Shown: one piece after another, positions 15,905 through 25,329 of the stretch
Numbering within the stretch: position 1 is the first letter of the stretch
Layout of the letters: each line of letters starts with the position of its first letter
Source: Pseudomonas sp. R5-89-07
GTDB lineage: Bacteria; Pseudomonadota; Gammaproteobacteria; Pseudomonadales; Pseudomonadaceae
Length of the DNA stretch: 64,000 nt
Assembly: GCF_003851685.1 (NCBI RefSeq)
Contig: NZ_CP027727.1
Coordinates: forward strand, 2,604,001-2,668,000
Direction: 5' to 3'
Translations under genes and position numbers: made by a program
Notes under the pieces: generated by a model
The model's input: the letters and a program-made list of their open reading frames with translations, nothing else
Databases searched by the model: none
What the model was told of the DNA's origin: nothing

Positions 15905-18280
15905 ATGAGCAGTCATCACAACGATAAAGCGACCTTTCTTGAGCGCCTGATCTTCAACAACCGCCCGGCAGTGATCGTCATCTGCCTGCTGGTGAGCATT
16001 TTCCTGTTCTGGCAGGCGACCTTGATTCGCCCGTCCACCAGCTTTGAAAAGATGATCCCCCTCAAGCACCCCTTCATCGAAAAGATGATGGAGCACCGCA
16101 ACGACCTGGCCAACCTGGGCAACACCGTGCGTATTTCGGTGGAAGCCAGGGACGGTGACATCTTTACCCAGGCGTACATGGAGACCCTGAGGCAGATCAA
16201 CGACGAGGTGTTTTACATCTCCGGCGTCGACCGTTCGGGGCTAAAGTCGCTGTGGAGCCCCAGCGTGCGCTGGACCGAAGTGACCGAGGAAGGCTTTGCC
16301 GGCGGTGAAGTGATCCCGCAGAGCTACAACGGCTCGCCGCAAAGCCTCGACCAGTTGCGCAACAATGTGCTCAAGTCCGGCCAGGTCGGGCGGCTGGTGT
16401 CCAACGACTTCAAGTCGAGCATCGTCGATATCCCGTTGCTGGAGTCCTACCCGGATCCGCAGGACCAGGGCAAGTTGCTGGCCCTGGACTACCGCAAGTT
16501 CTCCCATGAGCTTGAAGAAAAAATCCGCGACAAGTTCGAAGCGCAGAACCCCAACGTCAAGATTCATATCGTCGGCTTCGCCAAAAAGGTTGGCGACCTG
16601 ATCGACGGCCTGGTGATGGTGGTCATGTTTTTCGGCATCGCCTTCGTCATCACCCTGATCCTGCTGCTGTGGTTCACCAACTGCCTGCGCAGCACCATTG
16701 CGGTGCTGAGTACCACGCTGGTGGCGGTGGTCTGGCAGCTCGGCCTGATGCACTTCTTCGGCTTCGGGCTCGACCCGTATTCGATGCTGGTGCCGTTCCT
16801 GATCTTCGCCATTGGTATTTCCCACGGGGTACAGAAGATCAACGGTATCGCCCTGCAGTCGAGCGAGGCGGACAACGCCCTGACCGCCGCGCGGCGCACC
16901 TTCCGACAACTGTTCCTGCCGGGCATGATCGCGATCCTCGCCGACGCGGTCGGCTTTATCACTTTGCTGATCATCGACATCGGCGTGATCCGCGAGCTGG
17001 CCATCGGTGCGTCCATCGGCGTGGCGGTGATTGTGTTCACCAACCTGATCCTGCTGCCGGTGGCGATTTCCTATGTGGGCATCAGCCCGCGCGCCATCGC
17101 CAAGAGCAAGAAAGACGCGAACCGCGAACACCCGTTCTGGCGCCTGCTGTCGAATTTCGCCAGCCCGAAAGTCGCGCCGGTTTCCATCGCGCTGGCGCTG
17201 GTGGCGTTTGGCGGCGGGCTCTGGTACAGCCAGAACCTCAAGATCGGCGACCTGGACCAGGGCGCGCCGGAGCTGCGCCCGGATTCGCGCTACAACAAGG
17301 ACAACAACTTCATCATCAGCAACTATTCCACCAGCTCCGACGTGCTGGTGGTGATGGTCAAGACGAAAGCCGAAGGCTGCTCGCGCTATGAAGCCATGGC
17401 GCCGATCGACCAGTTGATGTGGAAAATGCAGAACACCGAGGGCGTGCAGTCGGCGATCTCGCTGGTGACCGTGTCCAAGCAGATGATCAAGGGCATGAAC
17501 GAGGGCAACCTGAAATGGGAAACCCTGTCGCGCAACCCCGACGTGCTGAACAACTCCATTGCCCGCGCCGATGGCCTGTACAACAACAACTGCTCCCTGG
17601 CCCCGGTGCTGGTGTTCCTCAACGACCACAAGGCCGAGACCCTCGACCGTGCGGTGCATGCGGTGCAGGACTTCGCCAGGGAAAACAACAAGGAAGGCCT
17701 GGAATTTATCCTCGCCGCCGGTAACGCCGGGATCGAGGCGGCCACCAACGAGGTGATCAAGGAATCGGAGCTGATTATCCTGATCCTGGTGTACCTGTGC
17801 GTGGCCACCATGTGCATGATCACCTTCCGCTCGTGGGCGGCGACCCTGTGCATCGTGCTGCCCCTGGTGCTGACCTCGGTGCTGGGCAACGCGCTGATGG
17901 CGTTCATGGGCATCGGCGTCAAGGTCGCGACCTTGCCGGTGGTGGCGTTGGGCGTGGGCATCGGCGTGGACTACGGCATCTACATCTACAGCCGCCTTGA
18001 AAGCTTCCTGCGTGCGGGCTTGCCGTTGCAGGAAGCCTATTACCAGACGCTGAAGTCCACCGGTAAAGCCGTGCTGTTCACCGGCCTGTGCCTGGCCATC
18101 GGCGTGTGCACCTGGATCTTCTCTGCGATCAAGTTCCAGGCCGACATGGGCCTGATGCTCACCTTCATGCTGCTGTGGAACATGTTCGGTGCGCTATGGC
18201 TGCTGCCGGCGCTGGCGCGATTCCTGATCAAGCCCGAGAAGCTGGCGGGGCAGAAGGGTAATTCATTGTTTGCCCATTGA
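15905..18280 (+). CDS. MMPL/RND-family exporter
   Basis: This 791-residue inner membrane transporter has the two-fold RND/MMPL plan: one hydrophobic span near residues 20-40, a large periplasmic loop, a bundle of spans near 230-400, a second loop, and a second bundle near 620-780. DYGIYIYSRLES is the usual motif at the start of a transmembrane pair in this family. Its size (about 790 rather than 1,040) puts it with the MMPL/hydrophobe exporters, not the AcrB multidrug pumps. It forms a two-gene unit with the YCF48-like gene. Substrate is unknown; lipids, sterols or hydrophobic metabolites are typical of the family. Confidence 0.85.
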   Translation: MSSHHNDKATFLERLIFNNRPAVIVICLLVSIFLFWQATLIRPSTSFEKMIPLKHPFIEKMMEHRNDLANLGNTVRISVEARDGDIFTQAYMETLRQINDEVFYISGVDRSGLKSLWSPSVRWTEVTEEGFAGGEVIPQSYNGSPQSLDQLRNNVLKSGQVGRLVSNDFKSSIVDIPLLESYPDPQDQGKLLALDYRKFSHELEEKIRDKFEAQNPNVKIHIVGFAKKVGDLIDGLVMVVMFFGIAFVITLILLLWFTNCLRSTIAVLSTTLVAVVWQLGLMHFFGFGLDPYSMLVPFLIFAIGISHGVQKINGIALQSSEADNALTAARRTFRQLFLPGMIAILADAVGFITLLIIDIGVIRELAIGASIGVAVIVFTNLILLPVAISYVGISPRAIAKSKKDANREHPFWRLLSNFASPKVAPVSIALALVAFGGGLWYSQNLKIGDLDQGAPELRPDSRYNKDNNFIISNYSTSSDVLVVMVKTKAEGCSRYEAMAPIDQLMWKMQNTEGVQSAISLVTVSKQMIKGMNEGNLKWETLSRNPDVLNNSIARADGLYNNNCSLAPVLVFLNDHKAETLDRAVHAVQDFARENNKEGLEFILAAGNAGIEAATNEVIKESELIILILVYLCVATMCMITFRSWAATLCIVLPLVLTSVLGNALMAFMGIGVKVATLPVVALGVGIGVDYGIYIYSRLESFLRAGLPLQEAYYQTLKSTGKAVLFTGLCLAIGVCTWIFSAIKFQADMGLMLTFMLLWNMFGALWLLPALARFLIKPEKLAGQKGNSLFAH

Positions 18281-18296
18281 ATGGAACGCTGTCACG

Positions 18297-18328
18297 GGCC
18301 TTGCCGGGCGCTGCTGCCCGGCAAGGCC
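18297..18328. terminator. 13-base perfect hairpin between convergent genes
   Basis: GGCCTTGCCGGGC, loop GCTGCT, GCCCGGCAAGGCC. It stands 16 bases after the exporter stop and 16 before the toxin gene stop on the other strand, so it could end transcription from both sides. No T run is present. Confidence 0.6.
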
Positions 18329-18344
18329 TGGATTCAAGCGGTTG

Positions 18345-21300
18345 TCATGACCGCTTGGATGGCGTCGGGGCGATCTTCAGGAACACCGCGTCCAGGGGGG
18401 CTTCGATCAGCATGTAGATGATTTTGGTCACCGGGCTACTGCCGGGCTCCTTCAGGTTGTTCAAATATTCCTGCACGTGTTTTTTCAGCAGATCCTTCTG
18501 GGTGAATTTACGTTGGTCTCGTAGCTTCAAGTGCGCGCGGCTGTAGCCGGCCGGCGGTGTTTTGGCCGTTGGGTAGTGAAAGTGTGCGTACCACAGCACC
18601 TGCGGGGGTTTGGTGCGCTTGTCATACACCGCGTATTCGACGAAGAAATCCCCACTGAGGGTGGGCCGATCCGGGTCGGCGGCGCTGGTCAGGTTGATGT
18701 CGATTTCACCGTGCTCCCAGAGGTACGTGACGCTTTCCTGGGTCGGCCATTGCAGTTTGTAGGCTTTGCTGCACAGCTGTTGTCCCAGGCGCGTCAAGTC
18801 CCTGGCCTGGGCCCGGTACTCATCGATCAGGCCTTGCGCCGAGGGCTTGTCCGAATGGGCGCCGGCCAGCTCATCGGCGAGGGCGGTGAACTTTGCAGCG
18901 TGCTTGGTGAGCAGGGCATCCCAGTCGGCCGGGTTGACCTTTTGCCGCGTGGCGGGATCTTCGACTTTCTCACGCTGGGTGTTTATCTCGGCCTCAATGC
19001 CGCGGCGCTCGCTGATCAGTTCCTGGCCCTTGCTTCGAAGGGCCGCCAGTGACAACCCCGTCACGGCCGGTGGCGGCTCGGCTTCTTTCTCGGTCGTGTC
19101 GACCCAGCCATCCTCATGCTCTTCAAAGGCGGCAAGCACCTCACCGGTCAACGGGTCGGCTATTTGTATTTGTTCGTTGGGAACGCGTCCGCTGGCAGGT
19201 TTCACATCGCCAATGAAGTATTCTTTTTTGCGGGTCTTGAACAGCCGCTTTGTCGCTGCCTTGGGGCGCAGGGTTTTCGACACCGGCAGTTCTACCTCCA
19301 GTTCCTCCTGCTTGCGCACCACGGTTTCCAATTCGTTCTCGGCCAGGGCCTGGGCGTATTGCAGGCGTTCCAGAAGTCGCGTTGACGCCGCAGAGTCCAC
19401 GCGTGTGGAATCAAGGCCCTTGAGGGCCTGGAACGTCGTTTCATAGCGCCGATACTTTTCGAGGAGTGACTCGTAGAGATCCCGTTGCTCGTTGAGCGGG
19501 TAGTCGTTGCTGCTGCGTACCTCGATATGGGAGAGCGAGGTTTGGTCGAGGTCGAGGTCTTGCAGCCGGTCTGCGTACAGGCGTTCCTGCGGCGAAAGGA
19601 TAACCTGAGACATATCAATGCTCGCATGCGCCAGCGGCACCAGAGCGTAGAGTTTGAGGTTCGCGGAGAAAAACATCTGGGGCGCGCTGAACTTGTTCAG
19701 CCATTGATCACGTTTGGTTCGCCCGGCGGGTGAAAATTTCCCTAGCTGGTCGAGCAAGTCTTCCATCGAGGAGGTGGAGCGGGCCATGCGGTCCCATGTG
19801 TCAGCCCTCTCCAAGGATTTAGCGGTGTACTCTTCATAGTTGCTGCGGTCACCCAGGGCTGCTTCGATAATGGCCCTATGTACCATCTGGCGCATAGGTT
19901 CACCGGTTCTGGACACCTGGAGACCATTGAGCCACTCGCGTTCATATTCGTAGAGGCGAAGGGCATCCCCCAAGCTGCTCTCGAGTACCTCTTCCATTTT
20001 CTGAATGTGGGTGCCCGCACCTGCGACTTTGGTCAGTTCCTCGCCTAGCTTGAATTTCTCCTTGCGGGCGGCCAGCAACTTCGTGGCGCGCTCACTCAAG
20101 GTATCCAGCAGAATCCGATACTGGGTGGACCGTCGCTCATAATTCTGTATCTCAGTCTGGTGCCGCGAATCCAGCGCAGCTTTTTGCGCGGGGGTGGCCG
20201 CTTCCACGAGCTTCCACACTATCGTGAGTTTCCTGCGCTGCTCAGTAAGGTTCTGGCTGGCAATGGTCATTTGTTCGATGGATTGCTTGACCGGCGGTTC
20301 GAGCTCATCGCGGGTGAGAATATCGCTGGCTTGGACACGCGTGAGCAACTCTTGCATCTGCTCTCTGTTTTTCTGGCGCAGGTCGGCCAGTCGCTTCGGG
20401 CCACCGCCCAGCAGTTTCAAGCCCCGGTCCAGGCTCCAGTGGCCGCTGCCGTCGGTTTTGATCGGGATTCCCGGATGGTCGATTTTCACCGGGTGAATGA
20501 TAAACACCTCGCCAAATCCCGGCACGATGCTGATCCGGAACAGTAGGCTGCCTACTGATGCATGCAGCTGCCCGTCGATGCGATACAGGCCTTTATAGGC
20601 GCCGATCTCGATGGGCGCCGGTACCGGGTTGGGCCACGGCACGTTATAGCCCAGCAGCTTCTCCAACAGGCGCGCCGAGGCGTTGTCGCCGGCCAGCGAG
20701 CGATCGAAGTCCAGCAAGGTCTTGCCCGACCCCGGAGGTTCGGACGGCAGGCCTACCGCGCCGCGCTCGATCACCGTAGTCGTCGCCGGCATCGGGTCGT
20801 GCGACGGGCGCCTGAACGGCAACTTGGCGAGCGCCGGTTCGGTATCGATGCTTTCAGTCGGTTGCCGCGCGGGTGGTTCGCCCAATGATTGGTGGTGCAT
20901 CAGCAACATGCTGATGTTCATCAGCAAATCGATCCAGGCCAGTTCTCGGGCCGTCGGGTCTTTGCTTTCAAGCGCCGGCAGGTCGTGCTTGAGGCTTAGC
21001 ACCAGCTGCAACAGCCAGCCCACGGCGGCTATCGGTCCGCGTACCGCCATCAACAGCGTGTTGAAGCCCAGTTGCAGGCCTTCGAGGAGCCGCGCCCAGC
21101 GGCTTTCATCATTGGACGTGGACGCATTGTCAGCCCGGTCCAGCAATTGCTGGGCATCGCACCCGAAGAGATAGTCCAGCAGCTTGCCGCTGTTTTGTGC
21201 GTTGCGTATTTCGATGCCGCTTACATCATCGGCGCCCGTCAGTGTGGCTGGCGTTGGCACTTGGGGCAGAGCGTCGAAGTCCGAGCCTGTGCCAAAGCGC

Positions 21301-23258
21301 AGGTAGCGTGGCTCTTTGAATCCTCCGTCGTTGTAAATCGATTGAACACTGTCTTTCAGCCAGGTCAGCACGCTGTCTTGCAGCGCGCCAGGGGTGGCGA
21401 TGGCGGCCAGCAGGTCTGCGCGGCTGGCATATTCGTGCAGTGGGTCCGGATAGGCCGGGCGAAACAGCAGGTGTGGCCCGTGGTCCAGGTTCAGCGGCTC
21501 GATGATGAACATGTTCTGCACGACATCGGCGTCGGCCCCTGGTTTACGCAAGAGTGCCAGTGGTCGCATGACGATTTCGTCGCTGCCGACCCAGCGGTCT
21601 GCGCGGTCGGCATTGAGCACCGCGCTCACGCAGCGAAATCCACTGTGGGTCAGCCCGGCTTCGCCCTTGATTGCCAGTTCCAGCGCCTGGGTCTTCAGTT
21701 GCACAGGGCGCTGCTCACGGAACAGGCGCCGGCGTTTTTGCGCGACTGGGTTGTCGCCCTGCAGTTGCTGGCGAAGGTATTCAGGGTAGTTGTGGCCGAC
21801 ATTGACCCGTTGCACCAGTTGCAGGATGTAATCGGCGGTCAGCCAGTCTTCGAGCTCACGGTCACCGGTGTGGCCCAGTTCCAGGCGACCCTTGGGCGCG
21901 CCGGAAAGGTTTTTCAGCGCCAGCTCGACCAGGCTCATGTGCACCTGTTCGATGTAGCCTCCTTCCAGGGAGCCGACGGGAACATGGAACGTCAGCTTCA
22001 GGTCGGCGGCCTTGTAACCGCCAGCCAGCGCTTCCTCGCTGCAGCTGCGTTTGCCGTAGAGGTGCTCATTGCGGTCCAGGCACATTTGGTGTTCCAGATG
22101 GTTGGCCGCATAGGTCTCAATGGTATCCAGCGGGTCGAGGTCGTGATCGCCGAGGATCTGGCGCTTGATCACCGCTTGCTCAAGCAGGCATTGGTGGTAG
22201 GCAAAGCGATCTTGCGGGGTGGCTTGCTTTAGCCAGTCGGGCAAGGCGTCTTCGGTGACGGCACGGGACATGACCGGCACGTCGACCAAATCGCGCGCCG
22301 GATCCGTAAGGTCGGTGAAGACCTGCTCCAGCGCCGCCACACTCGAGTTGCCCGGCAAGGGCAGGGCGGCAAGATCCTCCAGGTGCTGGTTGAGGATCAA
22401 CGCGGCTTGCACCTCGAAGATATCGCCATCGGGCTCGTATTGCCGCCAGGTGATTTTATCGGCGATGAACCGCTCGTTCATGCGCGTACCCCAGGCCAGG
22501 CCGAAGGCATCCAGGCTGGCGAAGGATTCAATCCGCCCCGCCAGCCCGCACAGCAGCACCTGTGTGCCACTGACCAACAGAATGTCGCTGGACTGCACGG
22601 TCAGGTCGCTGCCGGCGCGTTCCAGCCGCGTTTCCAGGGTATAGGCGTGGATCCGGTTGCCCGGCTCTGGTTGGCGGGCGCGGTTTTCCCGGTCGGGATA
22701 GCGGGTCAGCACGCTCAGCATCTGCAAGTGTTGGCTATCGGCGCCCACGTCTTGCACGGCCGCACGACGCATACGGCCCTGTAGCACCTGCGCCAGCCAT
22801 CTCCAGCGGCTGTTGCCGGCGTTGCTCGATTGCCCCCAGTACGCGGCCAGGGCGTCCTGGAAACCGACGAAAATAATACGCGGCAGTTCCCCGATCAGTT
22901 GCGCGATCACCTGCAGGTCATAGTCGCGTGGCTGATCGGTGGTGTAGGTGAGCCGGGTACCGCTGGCGTCGCTGAGGTAGCAGTCCAGCCCGTCGCGTGC
23001 TGAAAGGTCGGGGAAGCTCCCTTCTGCGAGGTGGTCCAGCGCAATATCGAGCAGCGGAACGAGTGCGCGGCCGCCACCGGACCGCGGTTGTGCCAGGCGC
23101 AGGCTGTCGAGTGGTTGTGTCAGCGGTGGGTATTTTTCGCGCAGGTTATCGGCCAGCATCTTGGCGGTGACCGAGCGTAAGGTCGGGCGCGTGCGAAACT
23201 GCGCGGCAACCGATTGCTGGATGGGGTTGGCGGTGGGGGCTTGAGTCGGGTCAGGCAT
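18345..23258 (-). CDS. giant dermonecrotic-toxin-like protein (DUF6543 type), 1,637 residues
   Basis: A very large protein resembling the DUF6543/dermonecrotic-toxin-domain proteins of fluorescent pseudomonads. The N-terminal half has the family blocks PPLTQPLDSLRLAQP, FREQRPVQLKTQALEL, NMFIIEPLNLDHGPHLLFRPAYPDPLHE and SIYNDGGFKEPRYLRFG. A hydrophobic segment lies near residues 729-753 and a second near 771-788, which could insert into a membrane. Charged, coiled-coil-prone stretches follow near 950-1120, 1260-1320 and 1400-1430. No leucine-rich repeats or NEL ligase motif are seen, unlike many relatives, and no signal peptide. The ATG at 23258 is preceded by AAAGGAA; the reading frame extends 95 codons upstream, over the neighbouring gene and its promoter. 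No secretion or immunity gene is adjacent. The enzymatic activity, if any, is unknown. Confidence 0.7.
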   Translation of the reverse strand: MPDPTQAPTANPIQQSVAAQFRTRPTLRSVTAKMLADNLREKYPPLTQPLDSLRLAQPRSGGGRALVPLLDIALDHLAEGSFPDLSARDGLDCYLSDASGTRLTYTTDQPRDYDLQVIAQLIGELPRIIFVGFQDALAAYWGQSSNAGNSRWRWLAQVLQGRMRRAAVQDVGADSQHLQMLSVLTRYPDRENRARQPEPGNRIHAYTLETRLERAGSDLTVQSSDILLVSGTQVLLCGLAGRIESFASLDAFGLAWGTRMNERFIADKITWRQYEPDGDIFEVQAALILNQHLEDLAALPLPGNSSVAALEQVFTDLTDPARDLVDVPVMSRAVTEDALPDWLKQATPQDRFAYHQCLLEQAVIKRQILGDHDLDPLDTIETYAANHLEHQMCLDRNEHLYGKRSCSEEALAGGYKAADLKLTFHVPVGSLEGGYIEQVHMSLVELALKNLSGAPKGRLELGHTGDRELEDWLTADYILQLVQRVNVGHNYPEYLRQQLQGDNPVAQKRRRLFREQRPVQLKTQALELAIKGEAGLTHSGFRCVSAVLNADRADRWVGSDEIVMRPLALLRKPGADADVVQNMFIIEPLNLDHGPHLLFRPAYPDPLHEYASRADLLAAIATPGALQDSVLTWLKDSVQSIYNDGGFKEPRYLRFGTGSDFDALPQVPTPATLTGADDVSGIEIRNAQNSGKLLDYLFGCDAQQLLDRADNASTSNDESRWARLLEGLQLGFNTLLMAVRGPIAAVGWLLQLVLSLKHDLPALESKDPTARELAWIDLLMNISMLLMHHQSLGEPPARQPTESIDTEPALAKLPFRRPSHDPMPATTTVIERGAVGLPSEPPGSGKTLLDFDRSLAGDNASARLLEKLLGYNVPWPNPVPAPIEIGAYKGLYRIDGQLHASVGSLLFRISIVPGFGEVFIIHPVKIDHPGIPIKTDGSGHWSLDRGLKLLGGGPKRLADLRQKNREQMQELLTRVQASDILTRDELEPPVKQSIEQMTIASQNLTEQRRKLTIVWKLVEAATPAQKAALDSRHQTEIQNYERRSTQYRILLDTLSERATKLLAARKEKFKLGEELTKVAGAGTHIQKMEEVLESSLGDALRLYEYEREWLNGLQVSRTGEPMRQMVHRAIIEAALGDRSNYEEYTAKSLERADTWDRMARSTSSMEDLLDQLGKFSPAGRTKRDQWLNKFSAPQMFFSANLKLYALVPLAHASIDMSQVILSPQERLYADRLQDLDLDQTSLSHIEVRSSNDYPLNEQRDLYESLLEKYRRYETTFQALKGLDSTRVDSAASTRLLERLQYAQALAENELETVVRKQEELEVELPVSKTLRPKAATKRLFKTRKKEYFIGDVKPASGRVPNEQIQIADPLTGEVLAAFEEHEDGWVDTTEKEAEPPPAVTGLSLAALRSKGQELISERRGIEAEINTQREKVEDPATRQKVNPADWDALLTKHAAKFTALADELAGAHSDKPSAQGLIDEYRAQARDLTRLGQQLCSKAYKLQWPTQESVTYLWEHGEIDINLTSAADPDRPTLSGDFFVEYAVYDKRTKPPQVLWYAHFHYPTAKTPPAGYSRAHLKLRDQRKFTQKDLLKKHVQEYLNNLKEPGSSPVTKIIYMLIEAPLDAVFLKIAPTPSKRS

Positions 23259-23415
23259 GTGCAGGTTCCTTTGCAGGTGAATAAGGTTTCCTCCACGGTA
23301 AAGGCAGGCGCCGCGTGCGGTGTGGTAGCCCGCTATGGCCTGAGATCGCCATGTGTTTAGGCTTGAGCGGTAAACTGACCTATGATTGGCCCTTTGAACC
23401 TGATGAAAGACTGTG

Positions 23416-23703
23416 ATGACTAATAATCTGATGACCGTCCTGGCTGGCAGCGACATGCTTGAGGTCGACGGCCTGCACGCCTTCGATTTCACCCTTGATG
23501 AGGCGCAGCTTCTGATCACTGCCATGGACGGCCGCGAAAACAAAAACTGGCGTTTCAGCCTGGATCAGGTACGGGCCGCGACGTTCGATGAAACCTTGCA
23601 CAGCTGGATCATCGCGGATGACTCGGGCGAACACCGCCTTGTGTGCATGAGCGCGATCACCGGCAACAATAACGACGAGGACGAAACGGATGAACATGCG
23701 TAA
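23416..23703 (+). CDS. small acidic DUF5629-like protein
   Basis: This 95-residue acidic, cytoplasmic protein has the regular alternation MLEVDGLHAFDF, LITAMDGRENKNWRFS, AATFDETLHSWIIAD and EHRLVCMSAI, and ends in an acidic tail (NNDEDETDE). It resembles the small conserved Pseudomonas family named DUF5629; that label is tentative and the function is unknown. ATG at 23416 is preferred; a GTG one codon earlier is also possible. Its 3' end overlaps the lactonase start by 14 bases, implying translational coupling. Confidence 0.6.
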   Translation: MTNNLMTVLAGSDMLEVDGLHAFDFTLDEAQLLITAMDGRENKNWRFSLDQVRAATFDETLHSWIIADDSGEHRLVCMSAITGNNNDEDETDEHA

Positions 23704-24865
23704 ATTCTGGCCCCTGCTGATGGCGGGCAGTGTCGGCGCCATGTCGGTGCAAGCCGCGCCCGCCGACACCTATGAACTGCTGGTAGGCAGCTACACCGCC
23801 GGTACCAGCGAAGGCATCTACCGGTTGCAGTTCGACAGCCGCGCCGGGCAGTTCCAAGGCAAGCCGGTGCTGGCGGCAAAGGCGGCGAACCCGTCCTGGC
23901 TGACGGTCTCCAAGGACCAGAAGCACTTGTTCGTGGTCAATGAAAACGGCCCGGGCCAGAAGGACCCGGTCGGCCGCGTCAGCAGCTACAGCATCGACCC
24001 CCAGACCTTCCAGCTGACCTTGATCAACCAAGTGCAGAGCCTGGGCAATGAGCCGACCCATTCGAGCGTGGCCGGTGATGGCCGTTACCTGTTCGTGGCC
24101 AACTATTCGGTGCTGCAGGATCCGGGCGGCAGCCTGGCGATCCTGCCCGTCGACGCCCAGGGCAAGCTGTCGGCGCCGGTGCAGTTGAGCGGGCACCCGG
24201 CCAGCGGCGTCAACCCCGAGCGCCAGGCGTCCAACCATGTGCATTCGGTGGTCTCGTCACCGGACGGCAAGTACGTGTTCGTTCAGGACCTGGGGGCCGA
24301 CAAGATTTTCGCCTACCGCTACGACCCCAAGGCCAATCACGAGCTGCCGCTGACCCCGGCCGACCCGGCCGCCGTGCAGTTGCCACCTGGCAGCGGCCCG
24401 CGTCACCTGCTGTTCAGTGCCGACGGCAAGCACGCCTGGCTGACCACTGAAATGAGCGCGCAAGTGGCGGTGTTCGATTACCACGACGGCAAGCTGAGCC
24501 AAACCCAGTTGGTGGATTTTGCCGCCGGCCAGCCGGTGTCCGACAAGGCGGGAGCGGCCCTGCATGCGTCAAGCGACGGAAAGTTCCTGTATGTCAGCAA
24601 CCGTGGCACCACCAACCAGTTGCTGGTATTCAGCATTGACCCGGCCACCGCGCACCTGAAGGAACTGCAACGCCGTTCCGTCGAAGGCGATCACCCGCGT
24701 GAATTCAGCCTGGACCCCAGCGGCAAGTTCCTGCTGGTGGCCAACCAGAAAAGCAACGAAATCGTGGTGATCGAGCGCGACCCCAAGACCGGCCTGCTGG
24801 GTAAAACCGTGCAGAAACAGCCGATCGATGCGCCCAGCGACCTCAAGTTCCTGGTGCGTCAATAA
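23690..24865 (+). CDS. lactonase-family beta-propeller, exported (6-phosphogluconolactonase-like)
   Basis: This 391-residue protein has a signal peptide (MRKFWPLL..., cut near VQAAPA) and a seven-bladed propeller of the Pgl/YbhE lactonase family: YELLVGSYT at the start, NEPTHSSVAGDGRYLFVANYS, HVHSVVSSPDGKYVFVQDLG, GSGPRHLLFS and GDHPREFSLDPSGKFLLVANQ. The cytoplasmic Pgl hydrolyses 6-phosphogluconolactone; an exported relative more likely acts on gluconolactone or another lactone in the periplasm, which fits periplasmic glucose oxidation in pseudomonads. It overlaps the preceding small gene by 14 bases. A strong hairpin follows. Confidence 0.85.
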   Translation: MNMRKFWPLLMAGSVGAMSVQAAPADTYELLVGSYTAGTSEGIYRLQFDSRAGQFQGKPVLAAKAANPSWLTVSKDQKHLFVVNENGPGQKDPVGRVSSYSIDPQTFQLTLINQVQSLGNEPTHSSVAGDGRYLFVANYSVLQDPGGSLAILPVDAQGKLSAPVQLSGHPASGVNPERQASNHVHSVVSSPDGKYVFVQDLGADKIFAYRYDPKANHELPLTPADPAAVQLPPGSGPRHLLFSADGKHAWLTTEMSAQVAVFDYHDGKLSQTQLVDFAAGQPVSDKAGAALHASSDGKFLYVSNRGTTNQLLVFSIDPATAHLKELQRRSVEGDHPREFSLDPSGKFLLVANQKSNEIVVIERDPKTGLLGKTVQKQPIDAPSDLKFLVRQ

Positions 24866-24869
24866 GCCA

Positions 24870-24892
24870 CAGGCCCCGCTCGGCGGGGCCTG
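24870..24892 (+). terminator. hairpin after the lactonase gene
   Basis: CAGGCCCCGC-TCG-GCGGGGCCTG, a perfect 10-base stem with a 3-base loop, starts 5 bases after the stop codon. A short AT-rich stretch follows after about 8 bases, but not a direct T run. Confidence 0.6.
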
Positions 24893-25021
24893 AGCCGTTG
24901 TATTAATTGTATTGATAGCGGCTACTGTTTCAAAGCATTTCAAAGGTTCAACCCTCGGGCGTAAGTTGGGTTCCAAGGCCTCCAACGGCTACCCAACCAA
25001 ACGAACACGAGGGTTACCATC

Positions 25022-25201
25022 ATGAACTTCAATCTTTTCTCGATCATCGCCGCTTCCGCTGTTTCCGCGACCGTTGCACTGCCTGCCGCCGCCAGCGTTG
25101 AAGTCACCGGCAAAAAATCCAGCACCAGCGCCTACACCCAGAAATACCTGCAGCAAAGCGCCAATTTCTACGCAGCACTGGATCACAAAATCCAGCACTG
25201 A
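25022..25201 (+). CDS. small exported peptide, 59 residues
   Basis: This short gene reads MNFNLFSIIAASAVSATVAL then PAAASVEVTGKKS and ends with NFYAALDHKIQH. The first 24 residues make a clean signal peptide with an AAAS cut site, leaving a mature peptide of about 35 residues. ACGAGGG precedes the ATG. It lies alone between the lactonase terminator and a REPIN on the plus strand. Its base composition and codon use are like the neighbouring genes, so it is likely real, but no function is recognised. Confidence 0.65.
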   Translation: MNFNLFSIIAASAVSATVALPAAASVEVTGKKSSTSAYTQKYLQQSANFYAALDHKIQH

Positions 25202-25223
25202 GCATCACGCTACAGAAGCCCTA

Positions 25224-25312
25224 TGTGGGAGGGGGCTTGCTCCCGATAGCAGTTTGTCAGGCACTGCAGGTGTGACTGATGTACCGCTATCGGGAGCAAG
25301 CCCCCTCCCACA
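25224..25312. repeat. REPIN
   Basis: A complete inverted REP pair in which both cores carry the variant ...CTTGCTCCCGAT / ATCGGGAGCAAG... The matching change in both arms keeps the pairing, a sign that the structure is maintained or copied as a unit. Confidence 0.92.
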
Positions 25313-25329
25313 TAGGACCGAGTCGCGAT

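Noticed and set aside
23416..23703. The small acidic protein as an immunity protein for the giant toxin.
   Set aside because: It is divergent from the toxin and overlaps the lactonase gene, so it belongs to that unit; nothing links it to the toxin.
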